This document shows, piece by piece, positions 1 to 6,786 of a stretch of 22,412 nucleotides of DNA (its first letter is position 1; every line of letters starts with the position of its first letter). The notes under the pieces were generated by a model. It ran no database searches. It saw only the letters and a list, made by a program, of their open reading frames with translations, and was not told where the DNA came from. This DNA is from a virus. Made by a program: the position numbers and the translations under genes. Where the stretch lies: the IMG/VR virus record IMGVR_UViG_3300027861_000211, positions 1-22,412 of that record; one strand, 5' to 3'.

Positions 1-150
1 GCTGAAGGCTACACCATCCAAAAGCTAGAGGTGTTATGTTGTGATAGAAGCGTTCAACACTGGGAAGACATAGAAGTACCTATGTTTATTGAAACAGAAC
101 AATACAGAATTAAACCTTATAACGAACAATGGGAAGAAGGCAATGAGTGA
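1..150 (+). CDS. 3' end of an unknown phage gene (partial)
   Basis: The frame beginning at base 1 is open for 49 codons and stops at TGA 148-150; the true start lies outside the window. The fragment is rich in Glu and Trp and contains a WEDIEVP segment followed by a YRIKP motif close to the C terminus. A terminal (Y/F)RIKP motif is common in small uncharacterised phage proteins of the early or middle regions, which is the only family hint. Its stop codon overlaps the ATG of the next gene at 143 (ATGAGTGA), so the two are probably translationally coupled. Function unknown. Confidence 0.65.
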   Translation, partial: AEGYTIQKLEVLCCDRSVQHWEDIEVPMFIETEQYRIKPYNEQWEEGNE

Positions 151-388
151 TTTACAACAATTTCTAACAATGATGACTAAGACCATAAGTCCTGGAAATG
201 TTAGTGCAGGCTTGAGTGGTAAGCTTTATATTGAGGGTGACAATGTAACAACATATGTTTCTTTTTTTCAAAGAGGCATGAACGGCAAAGATGTGTGTGA
301 TTGTATAGACAAGACTAACCAAGAAGTTACGTTTATGTTTGATGCGCACGATGGATCATTCAGAGGCGTAGAGGGAGCGATAGGATGA
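143..388 (+). CDS. Unknown 81-aa phage protein
   Basis: Small acidic protein of 81 residues with no recognised domain. The open frame extends upstream to an ATG at 89. I prefer the ATG at 143 because a purine-rich GGAAGAAGG stretch at 132-140 lies just upstream, and because this start forms an ATGAGTGA overlap with the upstream stop, as at other junctions here. The middle (SGKLYIEGDNVTTYVSFFQRG) looks like beta strands and the end is glycine-rich. Its stop (TGA 386-388) overlaps the start of the small terminase gene. Position suggests a packaging-adjacent accessory, but no function can be assigned. Confidence 0.6.
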   Translation: MSDLQQFLTMMTKTISPGNVSAGLSGKLYIEGDNVTTYVSFFQRGMNGKDVCDCIDKTNQEVTFMFDAHDGSFRGVEGAIG

Positions 389-786
389 CCGATTTACCTA
401 TACTGATAGGCGCTGGATTAAGCGATAAACAGATCAAGTTCATCAATGGCTTGGTGTCTGGTTATTGCAATATCTCTAAAGCCTGTAGAACTGCTGATAT
501 ACATAGATCAACGTATTATGAGTGGTTAAACACATCCGACAACTTCGCAGAGGCGGTAGATCAGGCTAAAGAAGCACTAAGAGATAGATGGGAAGATGAG
601 ATAGCCAAGCATGTATTTGAAGACCGTAACCCTGTTGTATTGAATAAGTTTGCACCCGCAGTATTAAAGGATCGTGGATATGGTGATGCTAAAGATATTA
701 ACTTAGCTGGATCAATGCAGAATGACAATGAAGTGATTGTAACCATTATTGATGGTGGAGAAGTAGAAGAGTACGATGAAGGTTAA
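385..786 (+). CDS. terS: Terminase small subunit
   Basis: Predicted DNA-recognition subunit of the packaging motor, 133 aa. Residues about 13-50 form a helix-turn-helix-like region (SDKQIKFINGLVSG, then NISKACRTADIHRSTYYEWL) typical of small terminases, where the phrase xISKACxxAxIxRxTxYxW is the DNA-binding part. The middle is helical and the last 20 residues are acidic (GGEVEEYDEG), as is usual for the part contacting the large subunit or portal. The start overlaps the previous stop (ATGA at 385) and the 3' end overlaps the large-terminase start at 776 by 11 bases, so the subunits are co-translated. The call rests on the HTH pattern plus adjacency to an unmistakable large terminase. Confidence 0.85.
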   Translation: MTDLPILIGAGLSDKQIKFINGLVSGYCNISKACRTADIHRSTYYEWLNTSDNFAEAVDQAKEALRDRWEDEIAKHVFEDRNPVVLNKFAPAVLKDRGYGDAKDINLAGSMQNDNEVIVTIIDGGEVEEYDEG

Positions 787-2032
787 TGTAGATGTAACCA
801 GAAAGTTTGAACCTTTCCTAAAGCCACATAGATATAAGATTGCTTATGGTGGGCGTGGATCAGGTAAGTCTTGGACTATTGCATCAATGCTAGTAAAGAA
901 AGCATGGGAAAAACCAGTAAGAATACTATGCTCTCGTGAGATACAACGATCTATTCAAGACTCAGTGTTACAACTACTAGGTGATACTATTGAGCGCATG
1001 GGCTTAGGTGCTTACTTTGATGTACAAAAGACTCAGATACTAGGTACTAATGGTTCAAGGTTTATCTTTGAAGGTATGCGTTCTAACATCACTAAGATTA
1101 AATCAATGGAAGGCCTGGACATAGTTTGGGTGGAAGAAGCAGAATCAGTTACTCACACATCATGGGAAACTTTGATCCCCACGCTGCGTAAGGAAGGCTC
1201 AGAGATCTGGTGTTCATTCAATCCAAACGATGAAATGGATAATACCTACGATCGCTTTGTACTACATCCACCTAGTGATTCATACGTTGTTAAAGTAAAT
1301 TACAATGACAATCCTTGGTTTCCTAAAGAGTTAGAGGCCGAGAGATTACAGCTCAAAGAAAAGAATGAAGACTTATACAACCATGTCTGGGAAGGTGAAG
1401 TCTTATCTAATAGAGATGGATCATACTATGCTAAGTTTATTGACGATAGTCAGATCATGAACTTTGCTGTAGAGCCTAATATCCCTGTTGATACTTACTG
1501 GGATCTAGGTGTGGCAGATGCTACTTCTATATGGTTTGTTCAGCAAGTAGGTATGGAGCTGCGTATTGTTCATGCGTTTGAGAATCAAGGTGAAGGCTTA
1601 CAGTTCTACATCAACTATCTACATGACTGGAGAGTTAAGAACCAAGCGGTGATGGGAAGACACTACGCACCACATGACATAGGTGTGAGAGAATTAGGCA
1701 CAGGCAAGTCAAGACTAGAGACAGCACGTAAGCTAGGCATTAACTTCTTAGTAGTACCACGACTATCAGTAGAAGATGGCATCCACGCTGCTAGAGCTAT
1801 ACTACCTAAGTGTTATTTTGAGAAGACAGGCACTAAAGATGGCCTTAATGCTCTTAGACGATACCGCAAAGAGTTTGATGAGAAGAAGGGTGTGTACAAA
1901 CCACATCCATTACATGACTGGAGTTCACATTTCGCAGATGCGTTTAGATACTTTGCTATTGCCTTTAGAGAGAATAGACCAGAAGCAGGTAAGAGACAAC
2001 CTATGGCAAATACATCGTGGTTGAACTCGTAG
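776..2032 (+). CDS. terL: Terminase large subunit (packaging ATPase/nuclease)
   Basis: DNA-packaging motor of 418 aa. The N-terminal ATPase domain carries a Walker A motif GGRGSGKS at residues 25-32, a Walker B-type IVWVEEAE at 116-123 with adjacent catalytic glutamates, and the coupling motif SFNP at 147-150. The C-terminal RNase H-like nuclease domain begins with WDLGVAD (D243, D248) and has further acidic candidates at H300-D301 and D388 (HFADAFRY). The length and the WDLG/DAFRY pattern fit the PBSX/Terminase_3-like group better than T7 gp19, which is longer; the packaging module is therefore not T7-type although the tail genes are. It ends in TAG, one of only two amber stops in the window. 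Confidence 0.95.
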   Translation: MKVNVDVTRKFEPFLKPHRYKIAYGGRGSGKSWTIASMLVKKAWEKPVRILCSREIQRSIQDSVLQLLGDTIERMGLGAYFDVQKTQILGTNGSRFIFEGMRSNITKIKSMEGLDIVWVEEAESVTHTSWETLIPTLRKEGSEIWCSFNPNDEMDNTYDRFVLHPPSDSYVVKVNYNDNPWFPKELEAERLQLKEKNEDLYNHVWEGEVLSNRDGSYYAKFIDDSQIMNFAVEPNIPVDTYWDLGVADATSIWFVQQVGMELRIVHAFENQGEGLQFYINYLHDWRVKNQAVMGRHYAPHDIGVRELGTGKSRLETARKLGINFLVVPRLSVEDGIHAARAILPKCYFEKTGTKDGLNALRRYRKEFDEKKGVYKPHPLHDWSSHFADAFRYFAIAFRENRPEAGKRQPMANTSWLNS

Positions 2033-2454
2033 AAAATGAAATAGACTGGTTCGTGTGTTTCGTGGATGGTGGGCGATGGCATATATGGGATCTGTTTACA
2101 TCTAAAGGATTCAGACATTGCTTTGCATTTCGTTATGATGGATTTAACTGGATATTAGTAGATCCACTTGGATGTTGGTTAGAAGTACAGGTCATGCCAT
2201 ATACTGTAGATGATAATGTACCAGAGTTGATGTTAGAACTAGGCCATACAGTGTTATATGTTCGGAAGAATAGAGAGAATAAATTTATTTTCCGCGGAGT
2301 CATGACTTGTGTTAATATAATCAAGCATCTAATAGGGGTTAGAGCCTTTTGGATCGTAACACCTAAGAAATTGTATAACTATTTACGGAGAGAAAACCAT
2401 GGGATTCCTATCACCATCAGCACCAGGACCGAGCGAGTCACAATTGAAAGCTGA
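2017..2454 (+). CDS. Conserved-looking phage protein between terminase and portal
   Basis: Unknown 145-aa protein. No ATG precedes the conserved-looking part: the first usable start is GTG at 2017, which overlaps the terminase end by 16 bases with no strong Shine-Dalgarno, suggesting coupled translation. Residues about 10-65 are dense in aromatics (DWFVCFVDGGRWHIWDLF, then GFRHCFAFRYDGFNWILVDP), a pattern I associate with an uncharacterised phage family found next to terminase or portal genes. The FRHCFAF His-Cys pair and the downstream Asp could suggest a papain-like fold, but that is speculation. The last ~19 codons lie in another frame over the next gene (2399-2454), so the C-terminal tail is probably dispensable. 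Confidence 0.65.
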   Translation: MVELVENEIDWFVCFVDGGRWHIWDLFTSKGFRHCFAFRYDGFNWILVDPLGCWLEVQVMPYTVDDNVPELMLELGHTVLYVRKNRENKFIFRGVMTCVNIIKHLIGVRAFWIVTPKKLYNYLRRENHGIPITISTRTERVTIES

Positions 2455-2593
2455 AGAGCAAAGAGATCGTGAGACTAGAAAAGAAGAGTTTGCAGCTAAG
2501 AAGAGACAATCAGCAGGCTTTAAGCGCAGACAGGGTAGATCATTACTTATCTCAGGCGATGAAAAAGGCGTGAAGTCACCAACACTGGGGTAA
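2399..2593 (+). CDS. Small basic pre-portal protein
   Basis: 64-aa protein with an ATG preceded by ACGGAGAG at about 2385-2392, a good ribosome binding site. It begins MGFLSPSAPGP, continues with a charged helical stretch rich in Glu, Lys and Arg (residues ~14-45), and ends with a GRSLLISGDEKG...SPTLG tail. Short proteins with a proline-rich start, a basic middle and a glycine/leucine tail often sit immediately upstream of podovirus portal genes; their role is not established. The portal start follows after two bases. It overlaps the preceding gene by 56 bases in another frame. Confidence 0.7.
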   Translation: MGFLSPSAPGPSESQLKAEEQRDRETRKEEFAAKKRQSAGFKRRQGRSLLISGDEKGVKSPTLG

Positions 2594-2595
2594 AC

Positions 2596-4155
2596 ATGCC
2601 AAACTATAGCAAGAGCAACCAAGCCGTATCATCTATCATTAAAAGATATGAGACTGCTAAAGCACATAGATCATCATGGGAACAACACTGGAAAGAGTGT
2701 TATGAATATGCACTACCTCAACGTGAGGTATTCAATGAGCATAGTCCAGGTAAGAAGAAGAACACAAGGATCTATGACTCTACAGCATTGATTGCTACAC
2801 AGAGATTTGCATCAAGATTACAATCAGTATTAGTACCACCATTTAAGAAGTGGGCTAAGTTGTCAGCAGGTTCAGCAGTTCCTAAGAACCAACAGACTAA
2901 GATTGATACTCAGCTAGAGTCTACAACAGATACTCTATTCTCTTATATCAACAACTCTAACTTAGCTACAGAAGCTAATGAAGCGTTCCTTGATCTTGCT
3001 GTAGGTACTGGCGCATTATTACTAGAAGAAGGTGAAGGTGAAGATCTATTAAGATTCAAAGCCGTACCACTAAAACAACTTATTGTTGAAGATGGCCCAT
3101 CAGGCACAGTCGAGAATGTATTTAGAGATCACTCAGTGGCAGCTAGAGACATTGAACGTATCTGGCCTAAAGGTAAAGCTTCAGAAGCAGTACAAAAACT
3201 ATTGACTGAGAACCCAGATAAGCAGATACATATTGTTGAAGCTACTATTTGGGATGATAAAGAGAAGCAATACTCATTCGTGGTTATTGAATCTGCAACC
3301 AAGCACGTAGTATTTGAAGATTACTTTGAACAGAGTCCTTGGATTGTATTCAGATGGTCTAAAGTATCAGGTGAGCGCTATGGTCGTGGTCCTATCATGA
3401 CAGCACTACCAGACATTAAGACAGCTAATGAAGTTGTTAAGTTTGTATTGAAGAATGCTGAGAAAGAAATTGCAGGTGTTTATACAGCAGTTGATGATGG
3501 TGTACTTAATCCTTGGACTATTAGCATAGCACCAGGTTCAGTAGTACCAGTAGGTCAGCAAGGCTCATTACAACCGTTAGTATCAGGTGGTAACTTCAAC
3601 GTATCAGAATTAATCCTTGGTGATTTAAGAGATGCTATTCGTAAAGCTTTATATCACGATCAGTTAGGACCAGTAGCAGGACCTACTAAGTCAGCAACAG
3701 AGATTGGTATTAGACAACAAGAGTTAATGTCAGACATCGGTTCATCATTTGGTAGATTACAGATTGAGTTTATTAATAAGCTAATTAAACGAGCTTACTA
3801 CATCCTAGAACGCAATAAGAAAGTAGCACCTATTAAGGTAGGTGGTCAAGTCGTAGAGATTAAAGTTATTTCACCACTTGCTCAACAGCAAGACATGGAT
3901 GAAGTTAATAAGCTTGCACAGTTTGTACAGTATGCAGGCATGGTTGGTCCAGAGGCAATGCAGATCGGACTAGATCTAGAAGCATTCCCTGAGCATATCG
4001 CTAAACTATTGGGTGTTGATAAGTCATTAATTAGAGATGAAGAAGCAAGAGCTGAGATAAAGCAGCAGATGCAGCAAGCACAACAGCAGCAACAGATGGC
4101 AGAAGCAGCAATGCAAAACCCTGAAGCAGCACAACAACTTGTAGAGGGTCAATGA
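2596..4155 (+). CDS. Portal protein (head-tail connector, T7 gp8-like)
   Basis: Predicted dodecameric portal of 519 aa, through which DNA is packaged and ejected; it nucleates capsid assembly and binds the terminase. The N terminus has the usual Head-tail connector signature: KRYETAKAHRSSWEQHWKEC with YALPQR at residues ~17-43, then YDSTALIATQRFASRLQSVL-VPPFKKW at 60-86. The centre has the FRWSKVSGERYGRGP motif and a long helix region (LPDIKTANEVVKFVLKNAEK) typical of the stem and clip. The C terminus (about 480-519) is very rich in Gln and Ala (QQAQQQQQMAEAA), a low-complexity tail commonly seen in this family. Length is close to T7 gp8 (536 aa). The stop overlaps the next start. Confidence 0.93.
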   Translation: MPNYSKSNQAVSSIIKRYETAKAHRSSWEQHWKECYEYALPQREVFNEHSPGKKKNTRIYDSTALIATQRFASRLQSVLVPPFKKWAKLSAGSAVPKNQQTKIDTQLESTTDTLFSYINNSNLATEANEAFLDLAVGTGALLLEEGEGEDLLRFKAVPLKQLIVEDGPSGTVENVFRDHSVAARDIERIWPKGKASEAVQKLLTENPDKQIHIVEATIWDDKEKQYSFVVIESATKHVVFEDYFEQSPWIVFRWSKVSGERYGRGPIMTALPDIKTANEVVKFVLKNAEKEIAGVYTAVDDGVLNPWTISIAPGSVVPVGQQGSLQPLVSGGNFNVSELILGDLRDAIRKALYHDQLGPVAGPTKSATEIGIRQQELMSDIGSSFGRLQIEFINKLIKRAYYILERNKKVAPIKVGGQVVEIKVISPLAQQQDMDEVNKLAQFVQYAGMVGPEAMQIGLDLEAFPEHIAKLLGVDKSLIRDEEARAEIKQQMQQAQQQQQMAEAAMQNPEAAQQLVEGQ

Positions 4156-4388
4156 TAGAGAGTCAAAGAGATTTCGATGCGATGATCGCAAAGCTATTCA
4201 AATCAAAGGACGGTAAGAAGGTTCTTGAGTGGCTTGAAGATCGTTACATCAAAGCAGCAGTGTGTACACCTGGCCAAGTGGAAGGTACAGGATACTATCG
4301 AGAGGGTCAAAATAGTGTGGTACGGATGTTTAAGTCCTGCATTATGAGACAAGAAAACGGAGCTTATAACGGAGACAACAATGAGTGA
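4152..4388 (+). CDS. Bbp19-like small phage protein
   Basis: 78-aa protein starting inside the portal stop (ATGATAG overlap at 4152). Its pattern, FKSKDGKKVLEWLEDRY followed by CTPG and then YYREGQNSVVRMFKSCIM, resembles the Bbp19-like family named after Bordetella phage BPP-1, which is found between portal and scaffold or capsid genes in podoviruses. The role is unknown, probably in head assembly. It ends in TGA overlapping the ATG of the scaffold gene (ATGAGTGA at 4381). The family call is from recalled pattern and position only. Confidence 0.65.
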   Translation: MIESQRDFDAMIAKLFKSKDGKKVLEWLEDRYIKAAVCTPGQVEGTGYYREGQNSVVRMFKSCIMRQENGAYNGDNNE

Positions 4389-5148
4389 TGAATCATTACT
4401 AGACGAGGCAGTAGCCGCAAGTGAAGTAGCGGATACGAACGCAACTTCAGAAGCAACAACAGAAACAACAGAACCAACGATTGATGATACTGCATGGTAT
4501 CTTTCAGAAGGTGTAGCAGGTGAGGGAGAAACACCAGAGTGGTTTAAGTCAGGTAAATATCAGACTGTAGAAGAACAGGCAAAGGCTTATTTAGGTTTAG
4601 AATCTAAACTAGGTTCATTTACTGGTGCGCCATCAGATGGATATGAGACAGTTATTCCTGAAGGACTAGAGGTAGAGATTCCATCAGATGATCCACTACT
4701 AGCTAACTTCAATGACTGGGCGCAGAAAGCAGGCTTATCTCAAGATGCTCATAGTGAGTTACTTGGTGTGTATATAGAAGGCATGATGGGTTCTCAACCT
4801 GACATGGAAGCTGAGATGAAGAAGATTGGTCCAGATGCTAACCAAAGAATCACAGATGTTGTTCAGTGGGCGAAGGGTACTTTAGATCAAGGTGAGTTTG
4901 AGACACTACAATCTTTAGCTACTACTGCTGACGGCTTCAAGTTGTTAGAAAGAATGAAGTCTTTAACAAGAGAGACACAGATTTCAGCACCTGATACAGC
5001 AAGACCTGCCAACTCAGTTACTAAAGAAGCTTTATATGATCTAATGGCGGATGAGAAGTACCAATCATCAGCAGCATTTAGAGATGAAGTTAAACAGAAG
5101 TTTGATGACTTCTTCGGTAAAGAACCTGCAAAGACAATTAGACAGTAA
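4381..5148 (+). CDS. Capsid scaffolding protein
   Basis: 255-aa acidic protein located between portal and major capsid, the standard place for the scaffold that templates prohead assembly and is removed before DNA packaging. Residues 1-45 are very acidic and Ser/Thr/Ala-rich (low complexity). Residues ~50-92 contain TPEWFKSGKYQTVEEQAKAY, LGLESKLGSF and the DGYETVIPEG phrase typical of phage scaffold/assembly proteins. The remainder is helical, and the C terminus FDDFFGKEPAKTIRQ is basic, fitting the usual coat-binding tail. No internal protease signature is seen. It is the last gene before the 164-base gap. Confidence 0.85.
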   Translation: MSDESLLDEAVAASEVADTNATSEATTETTEPTIDDTAWYLSEGVAGEGETPEWFKSGKYQTVEEQAKAYLGLESKLGSFTGAPSDGYETVIPEGLEVEIPSDDPLLANFNDWAQKAGLSQDAHSELLGVYIEGMMGSQPDMEAEMKKIGPDANQRITDVVQWAKGTLDQGEFETLQSLATTADGFKLLERMKSLTRETQISAPDTARPANSVTKEALYDLMADEKYQSSAAFRDEVKQKFDDFFGKEPAKTIRQ

Positions 5149-5152
5149 ATAA

Positions 5153-5182
5153 TTAATACTTGACTTAACTTTAAGTTATAAT
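5153..5182 (+). promoter_or_regulatory. Candidate promoter upstream of the capsid gene
   Basis: A perfect TATAAT lies at 5177-5182 in the only substantial gap of the block. The best-spaced -35 is TTAATA (5153-5158, 18-base spacer, 4 of 6 matches); a better hexamer TTGACT (5160-5165) is only 11 bases away, too close for sigma70. A 6-base dyad TAACTT-T-AAGTTA spans 5166-5178. The start TAATAC..GACT (5154-5165) also partly resembles the 5' half of a T7-type promoter, so a phage single-subunit polymerase is an alternative. Position before the most abundantly made virion protein supports a promoter; the type is unresolved. Confidence 0.4.
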
Positions 5183-5205
5183 CAAGCCACAGATACCCGT
5201 TAATC

Positions 5206-5263
5206 GGCCTGTATGAGTAGTTTAAGCGCCTCTAAAGCGCTAGATTCGAACCCATATATGGCC
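5206..5263 (+). ncRNA. Structured capsid mRNA leader with an anticodon-arm-like hairpin
   Basis: Two nested stems can be drawn. The outer stem pairs GGCC TGTATG (5206-5215) with CATATA T GGCC (5253-5263), ten pairs with one bulged T and one G-T wobble. Inside it, AGCGC (5225-5229) pairs with GCGCT (5237-5241) around the 7-base loop CTCTAAA (5230-5236). Five pairs plus a 7-base loop with U at loop position 2 and A after the triplet is exactly an anticodon arm, with triplet CTA, the amber-reading anticodon. TTCGAAC (5245-5251) resembles a T-loop, but no T or D stem forms. It is either a processing/stability element of the capsid mRNA or a degenerate tRNA relic. Confidence 0.45.
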
Positions 5264-5306
5264 ACTTTGAATCGAGAAAGTAAGATAATTTTTTTATTCA
5301 TAGGAG
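5264..5306 (+). promoter_or_regulatory. Capsid translation initiation region (hairpin, U-rich tract, strong SD)
   Basis: A small hairpin ACTTT/AAAGT (5264-5268 with 5277-5281, 8-base loop) is followed by a run of seven T (5289-5295) and then TAGGAG (5301-5306), seven bases... spacing 6 bases before the capsid ATG at 5313. A U-rich tract directly before a near-perfect Shine-Dalgarno is typical of highly translated genes, where ribosomal protein S1 binds. The hairpin plus T run could also act as a weak terminator, but the 7-base separation and short stem argue against efficient termination. Confidence 0.5.
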
Positions 5307-5312
5307 ATTAAC

Positions 5313-6146
5313 ATGTCAGTTAATTTAAGTTCTTCGGCATCAGCACAGTTTGACGCAGAAGTAAAACATGCCTTTCAAGGCGCAGGTAAATTACGTGATA
5401 CAGTACGAGTTCGTACAGGCGTAGTAGGTGATACACATAACTTCCGTACTATGGGCAAAGGCACAGCTGCTGCTCGTGGTACTACTCAATCAGACGTTAC
5501 AGCAATGGACGTTTCACATGCTAAAGTTGCATGTACTCTTGCTAACTACGTTGCACCTGAGTACACAGACATCTTTGATGCTGCTGAAGTAAACTTTGAC
5601 GAGCGTACAGAACTAGCAGGTACTATTGCTGGTGCTTTAGGTCGTAGAGTTGATCAGTTAGTATTAGATGCTCTTGAAGCTGTTACTTCACCGCCTGCTA
5701 TTGCAAACGGTGGTACTAACATGACTTTGGCTAAGATTACAGAAGCTGCTTCTAAACTAAATGATGCTGGTGTTCCGATGGAAGGCCGTGTTATGGTTTG
5801 TTCTGCTGCTGCAATTGAGTCAATGATGAACAACACAACTATCACTTCACAAGATTACAACGCACTACGTGTATTGATGTCAGGTGAAATGAACACATTC
5901 ATGGGCTTCGAGTGGAAGATGATCGAAACTCGTTCTGAAGGTGGCTTAGTTGTTGCTTCTAACATCCGCTCTTGTTGGGCGTACCATAAATCAGCTGTTG
6001 GTTTAGCTGTAGGTATTGATGTTTCTACTGAAGTTAACTACGTACCTGAGAAGGTTTCTTGGTTATCACTAGGTAAAGTTAAAGCTGGTGCGGTAGTTGT
6101 TGATAAGACAGGTACAGTACAAGTAGACATTGACGAAACTGCGTAA
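5313..6146 (+). CDS. Major capsid protein
   Basis: 277-aa protein predicted to form the icosahedral shell. It follows the scaffold and has the best ribosome binding site in the window. The sequence is rich in Ala, Val, Gly and Thr. The N-terminal phrase (SASAQFDAEVKHAFQGAGKL, RDTVRVRTG) and the central ALGRRVDQLVLDAL with VMVCSAAAIESMM match a major-capsid family I recall from marine podovirus genomes; the fold is expected to be HK97-like, which is inferred from the family and not visible directly. It is shorter than T7 gp10A (345 aa). Codons shift toward GTT, GCT, CGT and GAC compared with neighbouring genes, fitting high expression. A terminator follows 15 bases after the stop. Confidence 0.88.
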   Translation: MSVNLSSSASAQFDAEVKHAFQGAGKLRDTVRVRTGVVGDTHNFRTMGKGTAAARGTTQSDVTAMDVSHAKVACTLANYVAPEYTDIFDAAEVNFDERTELAGTIAGALGRRVDQLVLDALEAVTSPPAIANGGTNMTLAKITEAASKLNDAGVPMEGRVMVCSAAAIESMMNNTTITSQDYNALRVLMSGEMNTFMGFEWKMIETRSEGGLVVASNIRSCWAYHKSAVGLAVGIDVSTEVNYVPEKVSWLSLGKVKAGAVVVDKTGTVQVDIDETA

Positions 6147-6160
6147 GTTGCGTTAAGACT

Positions 6161-6185
6161 GGCCCTTTTCACGAGGGGCTTTTCT
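6161..6185 (+). terminator. Probable intrinsic terminator after the capsid gene
   Basis: GGCCCT (6161-6166) pairs with AGGG-G-CT (6174-6180) with one bulged G, leaving loop TTTCACG, and is followed immediately by TTTTCTT. A short GC-rich hairpin plus a U tract 15 bases after the capsid stop, in the 61-base gap before tail tube A, is the same place where T7 has T-phi after gene 10. Incomplete termination would lower expression of tail genes relative to capsid. Confidence 0.7.
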
Positions 6186-6207
6186 TAAAATAATTTAGGA
6201 AGAGAAC

Positions 6208-6786
6208 ATGTCAGCAGTTAAAAACTATACAGATATTGACATTGCATCAAATGCTTTATTGTTAATCGGTGAAAGCCCAATTGCTTCATTTACCGAAGAC
6301 ACAGTAGCAGCGCTTATTGCAGCCAACCTATACTCTTCAACATTTGAGAGTCTATTAACACTTCATCCTTGGCGCTTTGCTTCTACTAAAGCTACATTAT
6401 CAAGACTAACAGCAGCACCAGTTAATCAGTGGAAGTACGCATATCAATTACCTGCTGACTTCTTAGTAGCTCAACACATAGACGAAGGTAACGATAATTA
6501 CCAGATCTATGCTGATAAGCTATATTCAGATAATACAACGATGGTTCTTGATTACACATACAAACCTGATGAGTCATTCCTTCCTGCTTACTTCACACAG
6601 CTATTAGAATTAAGACTAGCATCAGTATTTGCTATTCCTATTACTGAGTCTGCTACTCGTGGTGACTACTACGCAGGACTGGCAGAAAAACAATTACAAA
6701 GATCTAAGACTATTGATTCACAATCTACACCATCAATTGGCCCACCAGCCTTAGAGGGATCTAGATTAATTAATTCGAGGTACTAA
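6208..6786 (+). CDS. Tail tubular protein A (T7 gp11-like adaptor)
   Basis: 192 aa, near the 196 aa of T7 gp11. This protein forms the ring joining the portal to the nozzle in short-tailed phages. The family signature is clear: DIASNALLLIGESPIASF at residues ~9-26, LLTLHPWRFASTKATLSRL at ~49-67, then NQWKYAYQLPADFL at ~74-87, and a C-terminal LLELRLASVFAIPITES helix. Ribosome binding site AGGAAGAG at 6197-6204. The stop TAA overlaps the next ATG (TAATG at 6784-6788), so gp11-like and gp12-like proteins are coupled. Confidence 0.93.
   Translation: MSAVKNYTDIDIASNALLLIGESPIASFTEDTVAALIAANLYSSTFESLLTLHPWRFASTKATLSRLTAAPVNQWKYAYQLPADFLVAQHIDEGNDNYQIYADKLYSDNTTMVLDYTYKPDESFLPAYFTQLLELRLASVFAIPITESATRGDYYAGLAEKQLQRSKTIDSQSTPSIGPPALEGSRLINSRY

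Noticed and set aside
89-142. Upstream ATG start at 89 for the 81-aa gene
   Set aside because: It would overlap the preceding gene by 62 bases without a good ribosome binding site; the ATG at 143 has one and forms the usual ATGA-type junction.
4060-4135. CAG/CAA-rich tract as a DNA repeat or mobile element trace
   Set aside because: It is in frame and encodes the Gln-rich portal C terminus, a common low-complexity feature of this family; the units are not exact repeats.
5160-5182. A standard sigma70 promoter TTGACT...TATAAT
   Set aside because: The spacer is only 11 bases, too short for sigma70. The region is kept as a promoter candidate using the weaker TTAATA hexamer or a phage polymerase.
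5252-5261. Palindrome CCATATATGG as an operator
   Set aside because: It is a single copy and is already used by the 3' arm of the leader stem; no regulator gene is in the window.
5192-5275. A functional canonical tRNA in the scaffold-capsid gap
   Set aside because: Only the anticodon arm is canonical. The T-loop-like TTCGAAC has one pair of five in its stem, the D arm is too short, the acceptor has mismatches in standard register and no CCA follows.
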